Shown here piece by piece: positions 6,828 to 15,450 of a stretch of DNA of 64,000 nt. Source of the DNA: Flavobacterium sp. (GTDB lineage: Bacteria; Bacteroidota; Bacteroidia; Flavobacteriales; Flavobacteriaceae); contig NZ_JAPZSP010000004.1 of assembly GCF_027531705.1 (NCBI RefSeq), forward strand, positions 1 to 64,000. Reading direction: 5' to 3'. The notes beneath the pieces are model-generated. The model searched no databases. It had not been told where the DNA came from and worked only from the letters and a program-made list of their open reading frames with translations. Position 1 is the stretch's first letter. Each line of letters opens with the position of its first letter. Both the position numbers and the translations under genes were made by a program.

Positions 6828-9008
6828 ATGAAAAAATTGCTTTTTTTGTTTGCTCTCATTCATTTCAATTTTTTGTTTGCGCAGATGAGTGCTACAGTTT
6901 CTATTTTAAATCCAGGTTGTAGTTCTGTTTTTGGTGGTTCAGCAACAATTATGGCTACTGGAGGAGTGGCTCCTTATTTATATTCATTAGACCAAACAAC
7001 TTATCAAAGCTCAAATATTTTTACTAACCTTATAGCTGGGACTTATTCAGCTACTGTAAAAGATTCAAATAACGAACAATTTACATTAACTTTTGTCATA
7101 ACACAAGCTCAACCTCTTGAAATAAACTTAAGTGCTACACTAGACGTTCCCTCGTCTTCAGCATTTGCGTTTGCATTTGGTGGAACTCCGCCTTATATGT
7201 ACTCATGGGAATTCAATGGCGCACCTCTTGTTGTTGAAGGAAATCAAGAAATTTTTAATCTTTTATCACTTACAACATCAGGAAATTTATGTTGTAGAGT
7301 TATTGATACTAATGGTTGTATTGCTATAGGATGTATGCAAGTTGATGCTTACTTACCTGTTAATACTCAAAACGAAACCTTAACAATGGCTTCTAGCGAT
7401 GCAATAACTACTTCATCAATTTCAGTTTTAGCAAATGATTTTGTTAATGGGTTACCAGCAAATTCACCTCAAAATTTGCCAACAATTACGTTGACAGGAA
7501 CTTCCGTTCCACCTAACTTTATTCTAAATACTAACGGAACAGTAAGTGTTTTGCCAGGTACACCAGCAGGAACTTATGACTTAATGTATCAAATATGTTA
7601 TTTGTCTTATCCAAATTGTGGTTTCGGCACAGCAACTATAAATATACTAAATCAAGGTTTTGTTTTGAATGCTTTTGTTGATGCAAATGAAAATTCTATT
7701 CAAGATAATAACGAGCAAAACTTTAGCTTAGGTCAATTTAATTACGAATTGAATAATACAGGAATTGTTAACACTTTAACTTCATCTTACGGAAATGCAT
7801 TTATTTCTGAAACTGTTGCTACAAACAGTTATAATTTTAATTATACTATTCCATCACAGTATAGCTCACAATATAGTTGTTCAACTTCTTATGCAAATAT
7901 TTCTAACACAAACGAAAATGTAACTACCTTTAATTTTCCTGTTACTGCTTTGCCTTATGATGATTTATCTGTTTATATATCACCAAACGGAGTTTCCCCT
8001 AGACCAGGTTTTGTTTATTCTAACAGAATAACATATAAAAATTCTGGAAACATTGCGATTCCTTCTGGAACAATAACTTTTACAAAAGATAGTAATATTT
8101 CCATTGTTTCAAGTTCTGAAATGGTAACATCAACATCTCAAGGATTTACATTTGATTTCACTAATTTATTACCAAATGAAACTCGGTATTTAACTGTTAA
8201 CTTTCAAGTGCCAACTATACCAACGGTTTCAATTGGCCAAACGTTAACGAATTCTGTAATGATTTCTATTCCGACAAACGATATTAATCCAGTAAATAAC
8301 CAAAATAGTTTGTCACAAATTATTATAGGTTCTTATGACCCAAATGATAAAACAGAAAGTCATGGTGGAAAAATTGTTCATTCAACATTTACTTCAAACG
8401 ATTATTTAACATATACAATTCAGTTTGAAAACACTGGAACTGCCGAAGCTTATTTTATAAATGTTGATGATGTTTTAGATACAAAATTAGACCCAACCTC
8501 GATAGAAATGATAGATGCAAGTCATCCTTATACAATGAAACGAACTCAAAACACTCTTTCTTGGAATTTTCAAAATATCTTTTTACCACCTTCAAATGGA
8601 AGCACAACAATCGGTCATGGATATATTTCGTTTAAAGTCAAACCTAAATCGGGTTATGCTGTTGGAGATGTAATACCAAATATCGCTAACATTTATTTTG
8701 ATTTTAATCCAGCAATTACAACTCCAGTTTGTACAACAGAGTTTGTAACAAGTCTATCAAAAGATGAATTTACTTTTACTGATTATAAAATTTACCCAAA
8801 TCCGTTTACTTCAATTCTAACAGTTTCTAATAATTCAATAATTGAAGCTTTTGAAATTAGTTCGATAACGGGTCAAAAATTAATTGATAAAAAAGTAAAT
8901 CAACTACAGTGCACTATAGATTTATCCGATTTAACCCCTGGAGTTTATTTTGCAAAAGTTAAAAGTAATGGAGTTGAAAAATGGAGCAAGATTATAAAAG
9001 AGGATTAA
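6828..9008 (+). CDS. Secreted multi-domain protein with T9SS type A sorting tail
   Basis: A 726-residue protein with a signal peptide (MKKLLFLFALIHFNFLFAQ). Residues about 22-93 look like a SprB-type repeat ('GGVAPYLYSLDQTTYQSSN...LIAGTYSATVKD'). The middle is beta-rich. A long region starting at about residue 504 with SYDPNDKTESHGGK, then 'YTIQFENTGTAEAYFINVDDVLD' and 'GYISFKVKPKSGYAVGDVIPNIANIYFDFNPAI', is shared closely with the protein at 57914-60283. The last 75 residues ('YKIYPNPFTSILTVS', ending 'GVYFAKVKSNGVEKWSKIIKED') form a Por-secretion tail, so export by the type IX system to the surface or medium is expected. Adhesion is a guess. A relic of the pckA 3' end follows the stop. Confidence 0.88.
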   Translation: MKKLLFLFALIHFNFLFAQMSATVSILNPGCSSVFGGSATIMATGGVAPYLYSLDQTTYQSSNIFTNLIAGTYSATVKDSNNEQFTLTFVITQAQPLEINLSATLDVPSSSAFAFAFGGTPPYMYSWEFNGAPLVVEGNQEIFNLLSLTTSGNLCCRVIDTNGCIAIGCMQVDAYLPVNTQNETLTMASSDAITTSSISVLANDFVNGLPANSPQNLPTITLTGTSVPPNFILNTNGTVSVLPGTPAGTYDLMYQICYLSYPNCGFGTATINILNQGFVLNAFVDANENSIQDNNEQNFSLGQFNYELNNTGIVNTLTSSYGNAFISETVATNSYNFNYTIPSQYSSQYSCSTSYANISNTNENVTTFNFPVTALPYDDLSVYISPNGVSPRPGFVYSNRITYKNSGNIAIPSGTITFTKDSNISIVSSSEMVTSTSQGFTFDFTNLLPNETRYLTVNFQVPTIPTVSIGQTLTNSVMISIPTNDINPVNNQNSLSQIIIGSYDPNDKTESHGGKIVHSTFTSNDYLTYTIQFENTGTAEAYFINVDDVLDTKLDPTSIEMIDASHPYTMKRTQNTLSWNFQNIFLPPSNGSTTIGHGYISFKVKPKSGYAVGDVIPNIANIYFDFNPAITTPVCTTEFVTSLSKDEFTFTDYKIYPNPFTSILTVSNNSIIEAFEISSITGQKLIDKKVNQLQCTIDLSDLTPGVYFAKVKSNGVEKWSKIIKED

Positions 9009-9013
9009 ATTGT

Positions 9014-9037
9014 TTAAATCTGGATCGCAAGTGTAAA
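9014..9037 (+). pseudogene. Relic of the pckA 3' end
   Basis: These 24 bases match pckA 6712-6735 at 22 positions, including the stop codon. Read in the pckA frame, 9008-9036 gives K-L-F-K-S-G-S-Q-V-stop against N-L-V-K-S-G-P-Q-V-stop. It begins 5 bp after the T9SS gene stop. The T9SS gene and its promoter are therefore bracketed by two copies of the pckA end. Confidence 0.75.
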
Positions 9038-9058
9038 AACGTAACTAATTCAAAATTT

Positions 9059-9085
9059 AAAAATCCCGCATAAACGGGATTTTTT
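9059..9085 (+). terminator. Rho-independent terminator after the T9SS gene
   Basis: Stem AAAAATCCCG (9059-9068) / CGGGATTTTT (9075-9084) with a 6-base loop and extra T. It could originally have been the terminator of pckA, given the pckA relic just upstream. Confidence 0.85.
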
Positions 9086-9091
9086 ATATGC

Positions 9092-9123
9092 AAAAAGCCA
9101 AACAAATAAATGCTTGGCTTTTT
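9092..9123 (-). terminator. Terminator of atpD-atpC
   Basis: Perfect 10-bp inverted repeat AAAAAGCCAA (9092-9101) / TTGGCTTTTT (9114-9123), flanked by A/T runs on both sides and so possibly bidirectional. It lies 20 bp beyond the atpC stop. Confidence 0.82.
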
Positions 9124-9143
9124 AAAATTTTTATATTTTTTTC

Positions 9144-9425
9144 TTAATCCGCTAAAACAATAACTTTGTTATCTTTCATTTCTATAGTTCCTGAATTGAT
9201 ATCAAGAGTATAGTTTTGATCGTTAACTTTGTTAAACTTGTCTGCTACTTCTTTATCTAAATTGAAACTTGGAGCAGTAATTTTAACCGTTCCTTGTTTT
9301 AAAATAGAAACTATCGGTGCGTGATTATTTAAAATCTGAAATGAACCATCAACACCAGGTAAAGAAATTGAAGTTACTTCGCCTGAAAATAATAATGCCT
9401 CTGGTGATACTATTTCTAAAATCAT
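9144..9425 (-). CDS. atpC: ATP synthase F1 epsilon subunit
   Basis: A 93-residue protein corresponding only to the N-terminal beta-sandwich of epsilon ('MILEIVSPEALLFSGEVTSISLPGVDGSFQIL...HAPIVSILKQG'). The C-terminal two-helix inhibitory domain of the about 135-residue E. coli protein is absent, which is common in this phylum. Epsilon links the gamma stalk to the c-ring in F1Fo ATP synthase. It is downstream of atpD on the same strand, separated by a 72-bp spacer holding a perfect palindrome. The other ATP synthase subunits are not in this window. Confidence 0.93.
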   Translation of the reverse strand: MILEIVSPEALLFSGEVTSISLPGVDGSFQILNNHAPIVSILKQGTVKITAPSFNLDKEVADKFNKVNDQNYTLDINSGTIEMKDNKVIVLAD

Positions 9426-9448
9426 AATTTATATAATTACGAATTTTA

Positions 9449-9486
9449 AATTATGAATTACGAACTTATATCCGTAATTCATAATT
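9449..9486. repeat. Perfect 14-bp inverted repeat between atpD and atpC
   Basis: AATTATGAATTACG (9449-9462) and CGTAATTCATAATT (9473-9486) are exact complements with a 10-base loop. The right arm runs on as tandem ATAATTC heptamers. A similar AT-rich palindromic spacer lies between nuoB and nuoA (26797-26855). It could set different atpD and atpC levels by mRNA processing, but this is not shown. Confidence 0.85.
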
Positions 9487-9497
9487 CATAATTCTTT

Positions 9498-11012
<1,515 letters not shown>

Positions 11013-11069
11013 TTATGTATTTATTAAATAGCGTTTTGTAATTATAAAATCAAGCTGATTTTTCGTGTG

Positions 11070-11099
11070 CAAAGATAATTTTTCTAATTTGAAAATCAA
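11070..11099 (-). promoter_or_regulatory. Promoter of atpD-atpC (TTG-N19-TATCTTTG)
   Basis: On the minus strand a TTG (11097-11099) is followed after 19 bp by TATCTTTG (11070-11077), a full match to the Bacteroidota promoter pattern, 60 bp before the start codon. Nothing else was recognised in 11100-11200. Confidence 0.72.
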
Positions 11100-11200
11100 T
11101 AGAAATATTCTATTTTTTTATTCACATTTTAAATTTTTAGTATCGCATTATTATAAACGACAAGAATTCTTTATACTTTTATATTATTTGAAGCCAAAAA

Positions 11201-11641
11201 CTAAACATTCTTAATCACGTACGTAACGATTCCCCATACGATCAGCTGATTTTCATCTGTAACTTTTATTGGCTGATAATTTTTATTTTCAGGCATCAAG
11301 TATAGACCGTCTTTTTCAACTTTTATTCTTTTCACGGTAAATTCTCCATCTATAAAACAAACGGCAATTTTGTTGTTTTGTGGTTCTAGGCTTTTATCTA
11401 CAACCAAAATATCTTTGTCATTTATTCCCGCATTTACCATCGAATTGCCTTTGACTTTTATATAAAATGTAGCCAACGGATTTTTACACAACTCCTTATT
11501 CAAGTCGATATTATTTTCCATAAAATCGGTTGCTGGCGATGGAAATCCTGCCGAAACGCCTTCTTTTATGAAAGGTAATTTTATATCACTTTCAAAATCT
11601 GGCCGATAAAAAGTTAATGTTGCTTCTTTTTTTATTGACAT
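11201..11641 (-). CDS. umuD: UmuD-like SOS mutagenesis peptidase (S24 family)
   Basis: Started at the ATG at 11641, this gives 146 residues (MSIKKEATLTFYRPDF), close to E. coli UmuD in length. A longer frame to 11710 only runs back into umuC. The self-cleavage site is Ala31-Gly32 in 'SAGFPSPATDF'. The catalytic dyad is Ser67 in 'GNSMVNAG' and Lys104 in 'EFTVKRI', with the same 37-residue spacing as E. coli Ser60/Lys97. After RecA-stimulated cleavage, UmuD' partners UmuC as translesion polymerase V. Its start overlaps the umuC stop by 10 bp, implying translational coupling. umuC comes first here, the reverse of E. coli umuDC. Confidence 0.92.
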   Translation of the reverse strand: MSIKKEATLTFYRPDFESDIKLPFIKEGVSAGFPSPATDFMENNIDLNKELCKNPLATFYIKVKGNSMVNAGINDKDILVVDKSLEPQNNKIAVCFIDGEFTVKRIKVEKDGLYLMPENKNYQPIKVTDENQLIVWGIVTYVIKNV

Positions 11642-12906
11642 TTTATTTCTAGAATTTCGTTGAATCTCGTAGTAAATCTTGGTGACAAATGATTCTGATT
11701 CATGTTCCAAGTTAGGTTTAAATTTTGCGTGCCTAATTTTACTTTTCTGTCTCCAATTTTGGCATTCAAATGATCCATTGCTTTCATAATTGCTAAATGC
11801 TTCGGGTTTTCTTCTTCAAATAACTGAAGTTGTTTTTTGTCTTCATCTATCAATTCGGTTACGATAACTCCTGCTTTTTTGAACTTTATTCCTTCATTTC
11901 CTTTGTGCAATTCTTTCAACATCGAAATAGCCACATTAGAAATAGTCAGTGTTGAGTTCGTAGCAAATGGCAATGTTACGGCTTTATTGAAATAATATTT
12001 TTGCGATTCATATTTGTGTTTGTCAATCACCAACATTACAATAATGGTTTGACAGCACGATTTTTGTTTGCGTAATTTCTCAGCACAAACCGATGCAAAA
12101 GTGGCAACACGTTCTCTCAAATCGTCAAATTCTGCAATTTGTTTCGGAAAACTTCTTGTAGTAGTAATGCTCTTCTTTTGTTCGCGAATAGGCTCTAAGT
12201 CTAAAACCGATTTGCCTTCTAATTCATATTTCAAGCGTATTCCGATAATGCCCATTTCTTTTCTTATCCAAGCTTCGTGTTGCGGTTTGGTAAAATCATA
12301 AGCCGTTAGAATATTATGCGCTATCATTTTTTTTCTCAATCTAAAACCAATTCCCCAAACATCTTCAATTTTTGTCCATTTTAATGCTTTGATTCGTTTT
12401 TCATCGGTGTCGATTACATAAACTCCTTGTGTTCTTTCTTGAAATTTTTTGGCTATTCTATTGGCTACTTTTGAAAGTGCTTTAGTAGTTGCAAATCCTA
12501 CACAAACGGGAATTCCAACCCATTTTTGCACACGAGTTTTCATTTGAATTCCATATGCATGAAAATCGGAAATGTCCATTCCGTCAAAATTCAAAAAGGC
12601 CTCGTCGATGCTGTATATTTCAGTATTTGGTGTAAAACTTTCGAGAATTTTCATCACCCGATTGCTCAAATCACCATAAAGCGGATAATTAGAAGAAAAA
12701 ACTTTGACATTTTTCTCTTTTAGAAGTTCACGAATCTTAAACTCAGGAGCTCCCATCGGTACACCAACGTCTTTTGCTTCATTGCTTCTAGAAATCACAC
12801 AACCGTCATTATTAGACAAAATAACAACAGGTTTTCCATTATATTGAGGTTGGAAAACACGTTCGCACGAAGCATAAAAATTGTTACAATCGACTAATGC
12901 ATACAT
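11632..12906 (-). CDS. umuC: Y-family DNA polymerase, UmuC-like
   Basis: A 424-residue translesion polymerase catalytic subunit. The palm motif MYALVDCNNFYASCE (metal ligand Asp6) and YSIDEAFL (Asp101, Glu102) carry the acidic active-site triad. 'GFATTKALSKVANRIAKK' and the helix-hairpin-helix 'KIEDVWGIGFRLRKKM' follow. Near the C-terminus 'KKQLQLFEEE' fits a beta-clamp-binding peptide. With UmuD' it copies damaged DNA at low fidelity during the SOS response. No obvious promoter or LexA-type operator was recognised in the roughly 60 bp upstream, between its start and the terminator of the next gene. It is the first gene of an umuC-umuD pair. Confidence 0.93.
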   Translation of the reverse strand: MYALVDCNNFYASCERVFQPQYNGKPVVILSNNDGCVISRSNEAKDVGVPMGAPEFKIRELLKEKNVKVFSSNYPLYGDLSNRVMKILESFTPNTEIYSIDEAFLNFDGMDISDFHAYGIQMKTRVQKWVGIPVCVGFATTKALSKVANRIAKKFQERTQGVYVIDTDEKRIKALKWTKIEDVWGIGFRLRKKMIAHNILTAYDFTKPQHEAWIRKEMGIIGIRLKYELEGKSVLDLEPIREQKKSITTTRSFPKQIAEFDDLRERVATFASVCAEKLRKQKSCCQTIIVMLVIDKHKYESQKYYFNKAVTLPFATNSTLTISNVAISMLKELHKGNEGIKFKKAGVIVTELIDEDKKQLQLFEEENPKHLAIMKAMDHLNAKIGDRKVKLGTQNLNLTWNMNQNHLSPRFTTRFNEILEIKCQ

Positions 12907-12967
12907 GTTGTAAAATTAGTCAATAAATAAATTTTAAAATTGTTAAAAATTGAATTGTTGATAAATA

Positions 12968-13000
12968 AAAAAACCACCAAAATCGCTTTTGATGGTTTTT
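12968..13000 (-). terminator. Terminator of the lipocalin-like lipoprotein gene
   Basis: A 14-bp stem with one mismatch and a 4-base loop, read on the minus strand as AAAAACCATCAAAA/TTTTGGTGGTTTTT followed by T. It is nearly identical to the terminator of nuoN at 13557-13588, so the lipoprotein gene lies between two copies of one terminator. Confidence 0.85.
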
Positions 13001-13019
13001 ATAAGACATGGAAAACAGA

Positions 13020-13442
13020 TTATATTTTTGTGTAAACATTAATATAAAAGCCACCCTCTAATGAATATTTAATTTTTAAAGTTGTACTAGTTAGTTCCAA
13101 AATTTCTGCTGGACTTGCTTCTCCATCAACAGTAGCTGTTACTGTAGATCCGTTTCTTACCCATGTTCCAGTAAAAATATCTTCTTCACAACTAGTTCCA
13201 AAAAATGAATGCTCTTTGAATACTCCAGCCGAAAGAAACTCAATATAATCTTTTGTGCAACCAGTCGCATGATCATAGTCAACTAAAACTTCCTGACCAT
13301 TAACAATTGTTCCCTGTTTTGAATATTGCCATTTTCCTTCTAAAGCTGCGGCAGCAGGAGTTGCATCATCATCTTTGTTACAAGACACTAAACTAACAGT
13401 TGCTACCAAGAACAACAATACTAAACTTTTTAAATTTTTCAT
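13020..13442 (-). CDS. Lipocalin-like lipoprotein
   Basis: A 140-residue protein with a lipoprotein signal MKNLKSLVLLFLVATVSLVSC (lipobox LVSC, Cys21) and an acidic NKDDD stretch after the Cys, a feature linked to surface export of lipoproteins in this phylum. The remainder has the lipocalin-4-like pattern: 'LEGKWQYSKQG' near the start, 'CTKDYIEFLSAGVFKEHSF', and a 'GTWVRNGSTVTATVDG...ILELTSTTLKIKY' strand ladder. Such proteins probably bind small hydrophobic molecules. No ligand can be named. It stands between nuoN and umuC on the same strand, bracketed by duplicate terminators. Confidence 0.75.
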   Translation of the reverse strand: MKNLKSLVLLFLVATVSLVSCNKDDDATPAAAALEGKWQYSKQGTIVNGQEVLVDYDHATGCTKDYIEFLSAGVFKEHSFFGTSCEEDIFTGTWVRNGSTVTATVDGEASPAEILELTSTTLKIKYSLEGGFYINVYTKI

Positions 13443-13556
13443 TTTGCTTATGTTTTTTAAATTTTTGTAAACGTAAGAATATATCTTTTAATTAACAAAT
13501 TTTTTGTCGTAAAAATCAACTAGCAAATAAAAGGACAATTATTCTATAGCATTAAC

Positions 13557-13588
13557 AAAAAAACCACCAAAATTACTTTTGATGGTTT
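13557..13588 (-). terminator. Terminator of the nuo operon
   Basis: AAACCACCAAAA (13561-13572) pairs with TTTTGATGGTTT (13577-13588) with one mismatch. On the minus strand it is followed by seven T. It lies 25 bp beyond the nuoN stop. A near copy is at 12968-13000. Confidence 0.85.
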
Positions 13589-13612
13589 CAATATTTTATG
13601 ATTATTAAATTC

Positions 13613-14983
13613 TTAATTCAACAAATCGGTAACCATTGAAGGAAAAATTCCGATTAGGATATTTAGTAGGATTGCAACAACTGCAACAGCGTAATATACA
13701 AATGGTACGGCTTGTTTTTCTTCATTAGCATCTTTAGTGTACATCGCCAAAATCAATTTGAAATAATAACCAACACTGATAATTGAATTGATTACACCAG
13801 CAATAACAACAACTAAGTAACCTGCTTTTATAGTTTGGCTAAACAACATCAACTTAGCAAAAAATCCAGCAAAAATTGGAATTCCAGCCATTGATAATAA
13901 TGATGCTGTAAGGATTACCGCCATTAGAGGATTGGTTTTTCCTAAACCATTGAAATTAACAATATCTTCGTTGTCTTTGTTTCTTGTTACCAAAATAATT
14001 ACAGCAAATGAAGCGATACCCGCCAAAGCATAAGCTGCTGTATAATAAAGTAAACTTCCAGCAGCCGATGACAGGCTTAACAATGCCATCAACATAAATC
14101 CTGCATGTGAAATACCTGAAAATGCTAACATACGTTTTACATTATTTTGACGCAATGCCATAATGTTTCCAACTGTCATAGAAAGTATTGAAACTACTAT
14201 AATTACAATTTCAAATTTATATTCGACACCAGCATTTAGTGATGTAACTAATTTAAATAAAGTAGCCATTGCTACTACTTTAGCCAAAGTACTCATAGTT
14301 GCTGTAACCATTGATGGTGAACCTTCGTAAACATCGGGTGCCCAAAAATGAAATGGAACAGCAGCAATTTTAAACAACATTCCAATTACTAACATAGAAA
14401 TTCCTATGAAAAACCATGCTGGTAATCCTGCGCCTTGTGACAAATCATATATTTCGGTTACATCAAAATAACCTGTTGCACCATAAACTAAGCATATTCC
14501 GAAAAGAATAATTCCCGATGCAAATGAACCCATTAAGAAATATTTCATTCCGGCTTCGTTACTTTTTAAATCTAATCTTCTACTTGCTGCTAAAATGTAC
14601 AATGCAATAGATAAAACTTCAATTCCCAAAAAGAACATGGCTAAGTTTCCAAAAGAAACCATGGCAACAGCTCCTGATAGTAAGAAGATTTTGATTGCTA
14701 TAAAATCAGAAATTTTGGATTGATGTTCTTTATAAAAATCGTGACTCAATGCTACCAAGAAAATAGTGAGAAGTATAAATAAACCCGAGAAAGCAACCGA
14801 AAAATTATTGGTTACAATCATATTGTTATAAAAACTAGCTGGCGAGTTAAATTGAGTGGCATTTAATCCAAAAATGGCTAGTAAACCTATAATTGTTACA
14901 GGAACAATGATTTTTCTAGCATTGAAAATTTCAAATACTAGACATAAAACACCTAATCCTATTATTGCTATTAATGTATTCAT
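13613..14983 (-). CDS. nuoN: NADH-quinone oxidoreductase subunit N
   Basis: A 456-residue polytopic membrane protein of complex I, one of the three antiporter-like proton pumps (L, M, N). About 13-14 hydrophobic helices can be traced. Family segments include 'FLGIEVLSIALYILAA' (conserved Glu in the proton path), 'KYFLMGSFASGIILFG', 'KIAAVPFHFWAPDVYEGSP' and 'NVKRMLAFSGISHAGFML'. It is the last gene of the nuo operon, separated from nuoM by a four-helix-bundle protein gene and AT-rich repeats, and is followed by a terminator. Confidence 0.95.
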   Translation of the reverse strand: MNTLIAIIGLGVLCLVFEIFNARKIIVPVTIIGLLAIFGLNATQFNSPASFYNNMIVTNNFSVAFSGLFILLTIFLVALSHDFYKEHQSKISDFIAIKIFLLSGAVAMVSFGNLAMFFLGIEVLSIALYILAASRRLDLKSNEAGMKYFLMGSFASGIILFGICLVYGATGYFDVTEIYDLSQGAGLPAWFFIGISMLVIGMLFKIAAVPFHFWAPDVYEGSPSMVTATMSTLAKVVAMATLFKLVTSLNAGVEYKFEIVIIVVSILSMTVGNIMALRQNNVKRMLAFSGISHAGFMLMALLSLSSAAGSLLYYTAAYALAGIASFAVIILVTRNKDNEDIVNFNGLGKTNPLMAVILTASLLSMAGIPIFAGFFAKLMLFSQTIKAGYLVVVIAGVINSIISVGYYFKLILAMYTKDANEEKQAVPFVYYAVAVVAILLNILIGIFPSMVTDLLN

Positions 14984-14995
14984 TTTGTTATTTTT

Positions 14996-15021
14996 GATTT
15001 AGGATTTTTGATTTAGGATTT
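14996..15021. repeat. Tandem GATTTAGGATTTTT repeat, left flank of the IVS-like gene
   Basis: Two copies of GATTTAGGATTT in tandem (period about 13), starting 12 bp upstream of the nuoN start. Its reverse complement resembles the AAATCCCAAAT-rich repeat at 15420-15450 on the other side of the IVS-like gene, so the gene has imperfect inverted flanks. Confidence 0.7.
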
Positions 15022-15051
15022 AAAAAATCGATTAAATCAAATTTCCTTATT

Positions 15052-15417
15052 TTATTTTGTATTGTTCTTTTCTTTAATAGTTTTTATTCCCGCTGAAAAA
15101 ATTGAAACTAATTCATCTGCTTCTTTTATCAATTTATCTAATTGATTTGTGTCACATTCAATCTCTAAATCTTTGATAAATTCTAACCAAAATAGACTTT
15201 CATCAGCTTCTTCATCAACTACTTTCAATTTATTCAAAAAATCTGCAGAAGATTTCCCTCTGCAAACTGCTCTATAATTAGCTGCTACCGAAGAAGAAGA
15301 TTTAAAAAGTTGAAAAGAAACAACATCAACTGCCTTACTTTTTTCAATTTCCATTAAAAATTTAAAAACAGAAACTGCAAATACTTTAGTCCTCTTTTTT
15401 AACTCTTCCTTAGTCAT
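15052..15417 (-). CDS. Four-helix bundle protein (23S rRNA IVS-encoded type)
   Basis: A 121-residue, mostly helical protein. Its motifs 'FKSSSSVAANYRAVCRGKSSADFLNKLKVVDEEADESLFWLEFI' match the small four-helix family first seen encoded by intervening sequences of 23S rRNA genes and related to the Avd proteins of diversity-generating retroelements. It has no export signal. Its role is unknown, and nucleic-acid binding is a common proposal. It lies inside the complex I operon between nuoM and nuoN, with repetitive DNA on both sides, so it looks like a mobile or inserted cassette rather than a complex I component. Confidence 0.88.
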   Translation of the reverse strand: MTKEELKKRTKVFAVSVFKFLMEIEKSKAVDVVSFQLFKSSSSVAANYRAVCRGKSSADFLNKLKVVDEEADESLFWLEFIKDLEIECDTNQLDKLIKEADELVSIFSAGIKTIKEKNNTK

Positions 15418-15419
15418 AT

Positions 15420-15450
15420 AAATCCCAAATTTTCAAATCCCAAATCCTAA
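15420..15450. repeat. AAATCCCAAAT repeat, right flank of the IVS-like gene
   Basis: Two copies of AAATCCCAAAT about 15 bp apart, between the nuoM stop region and the IVS-like start. The last bases overlap the nuoM stop (15447). The same word forms the stem of the sucB terminator at 47252-47286, so terminator-derived DNA is one possible origin. Confidence 0.65.
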
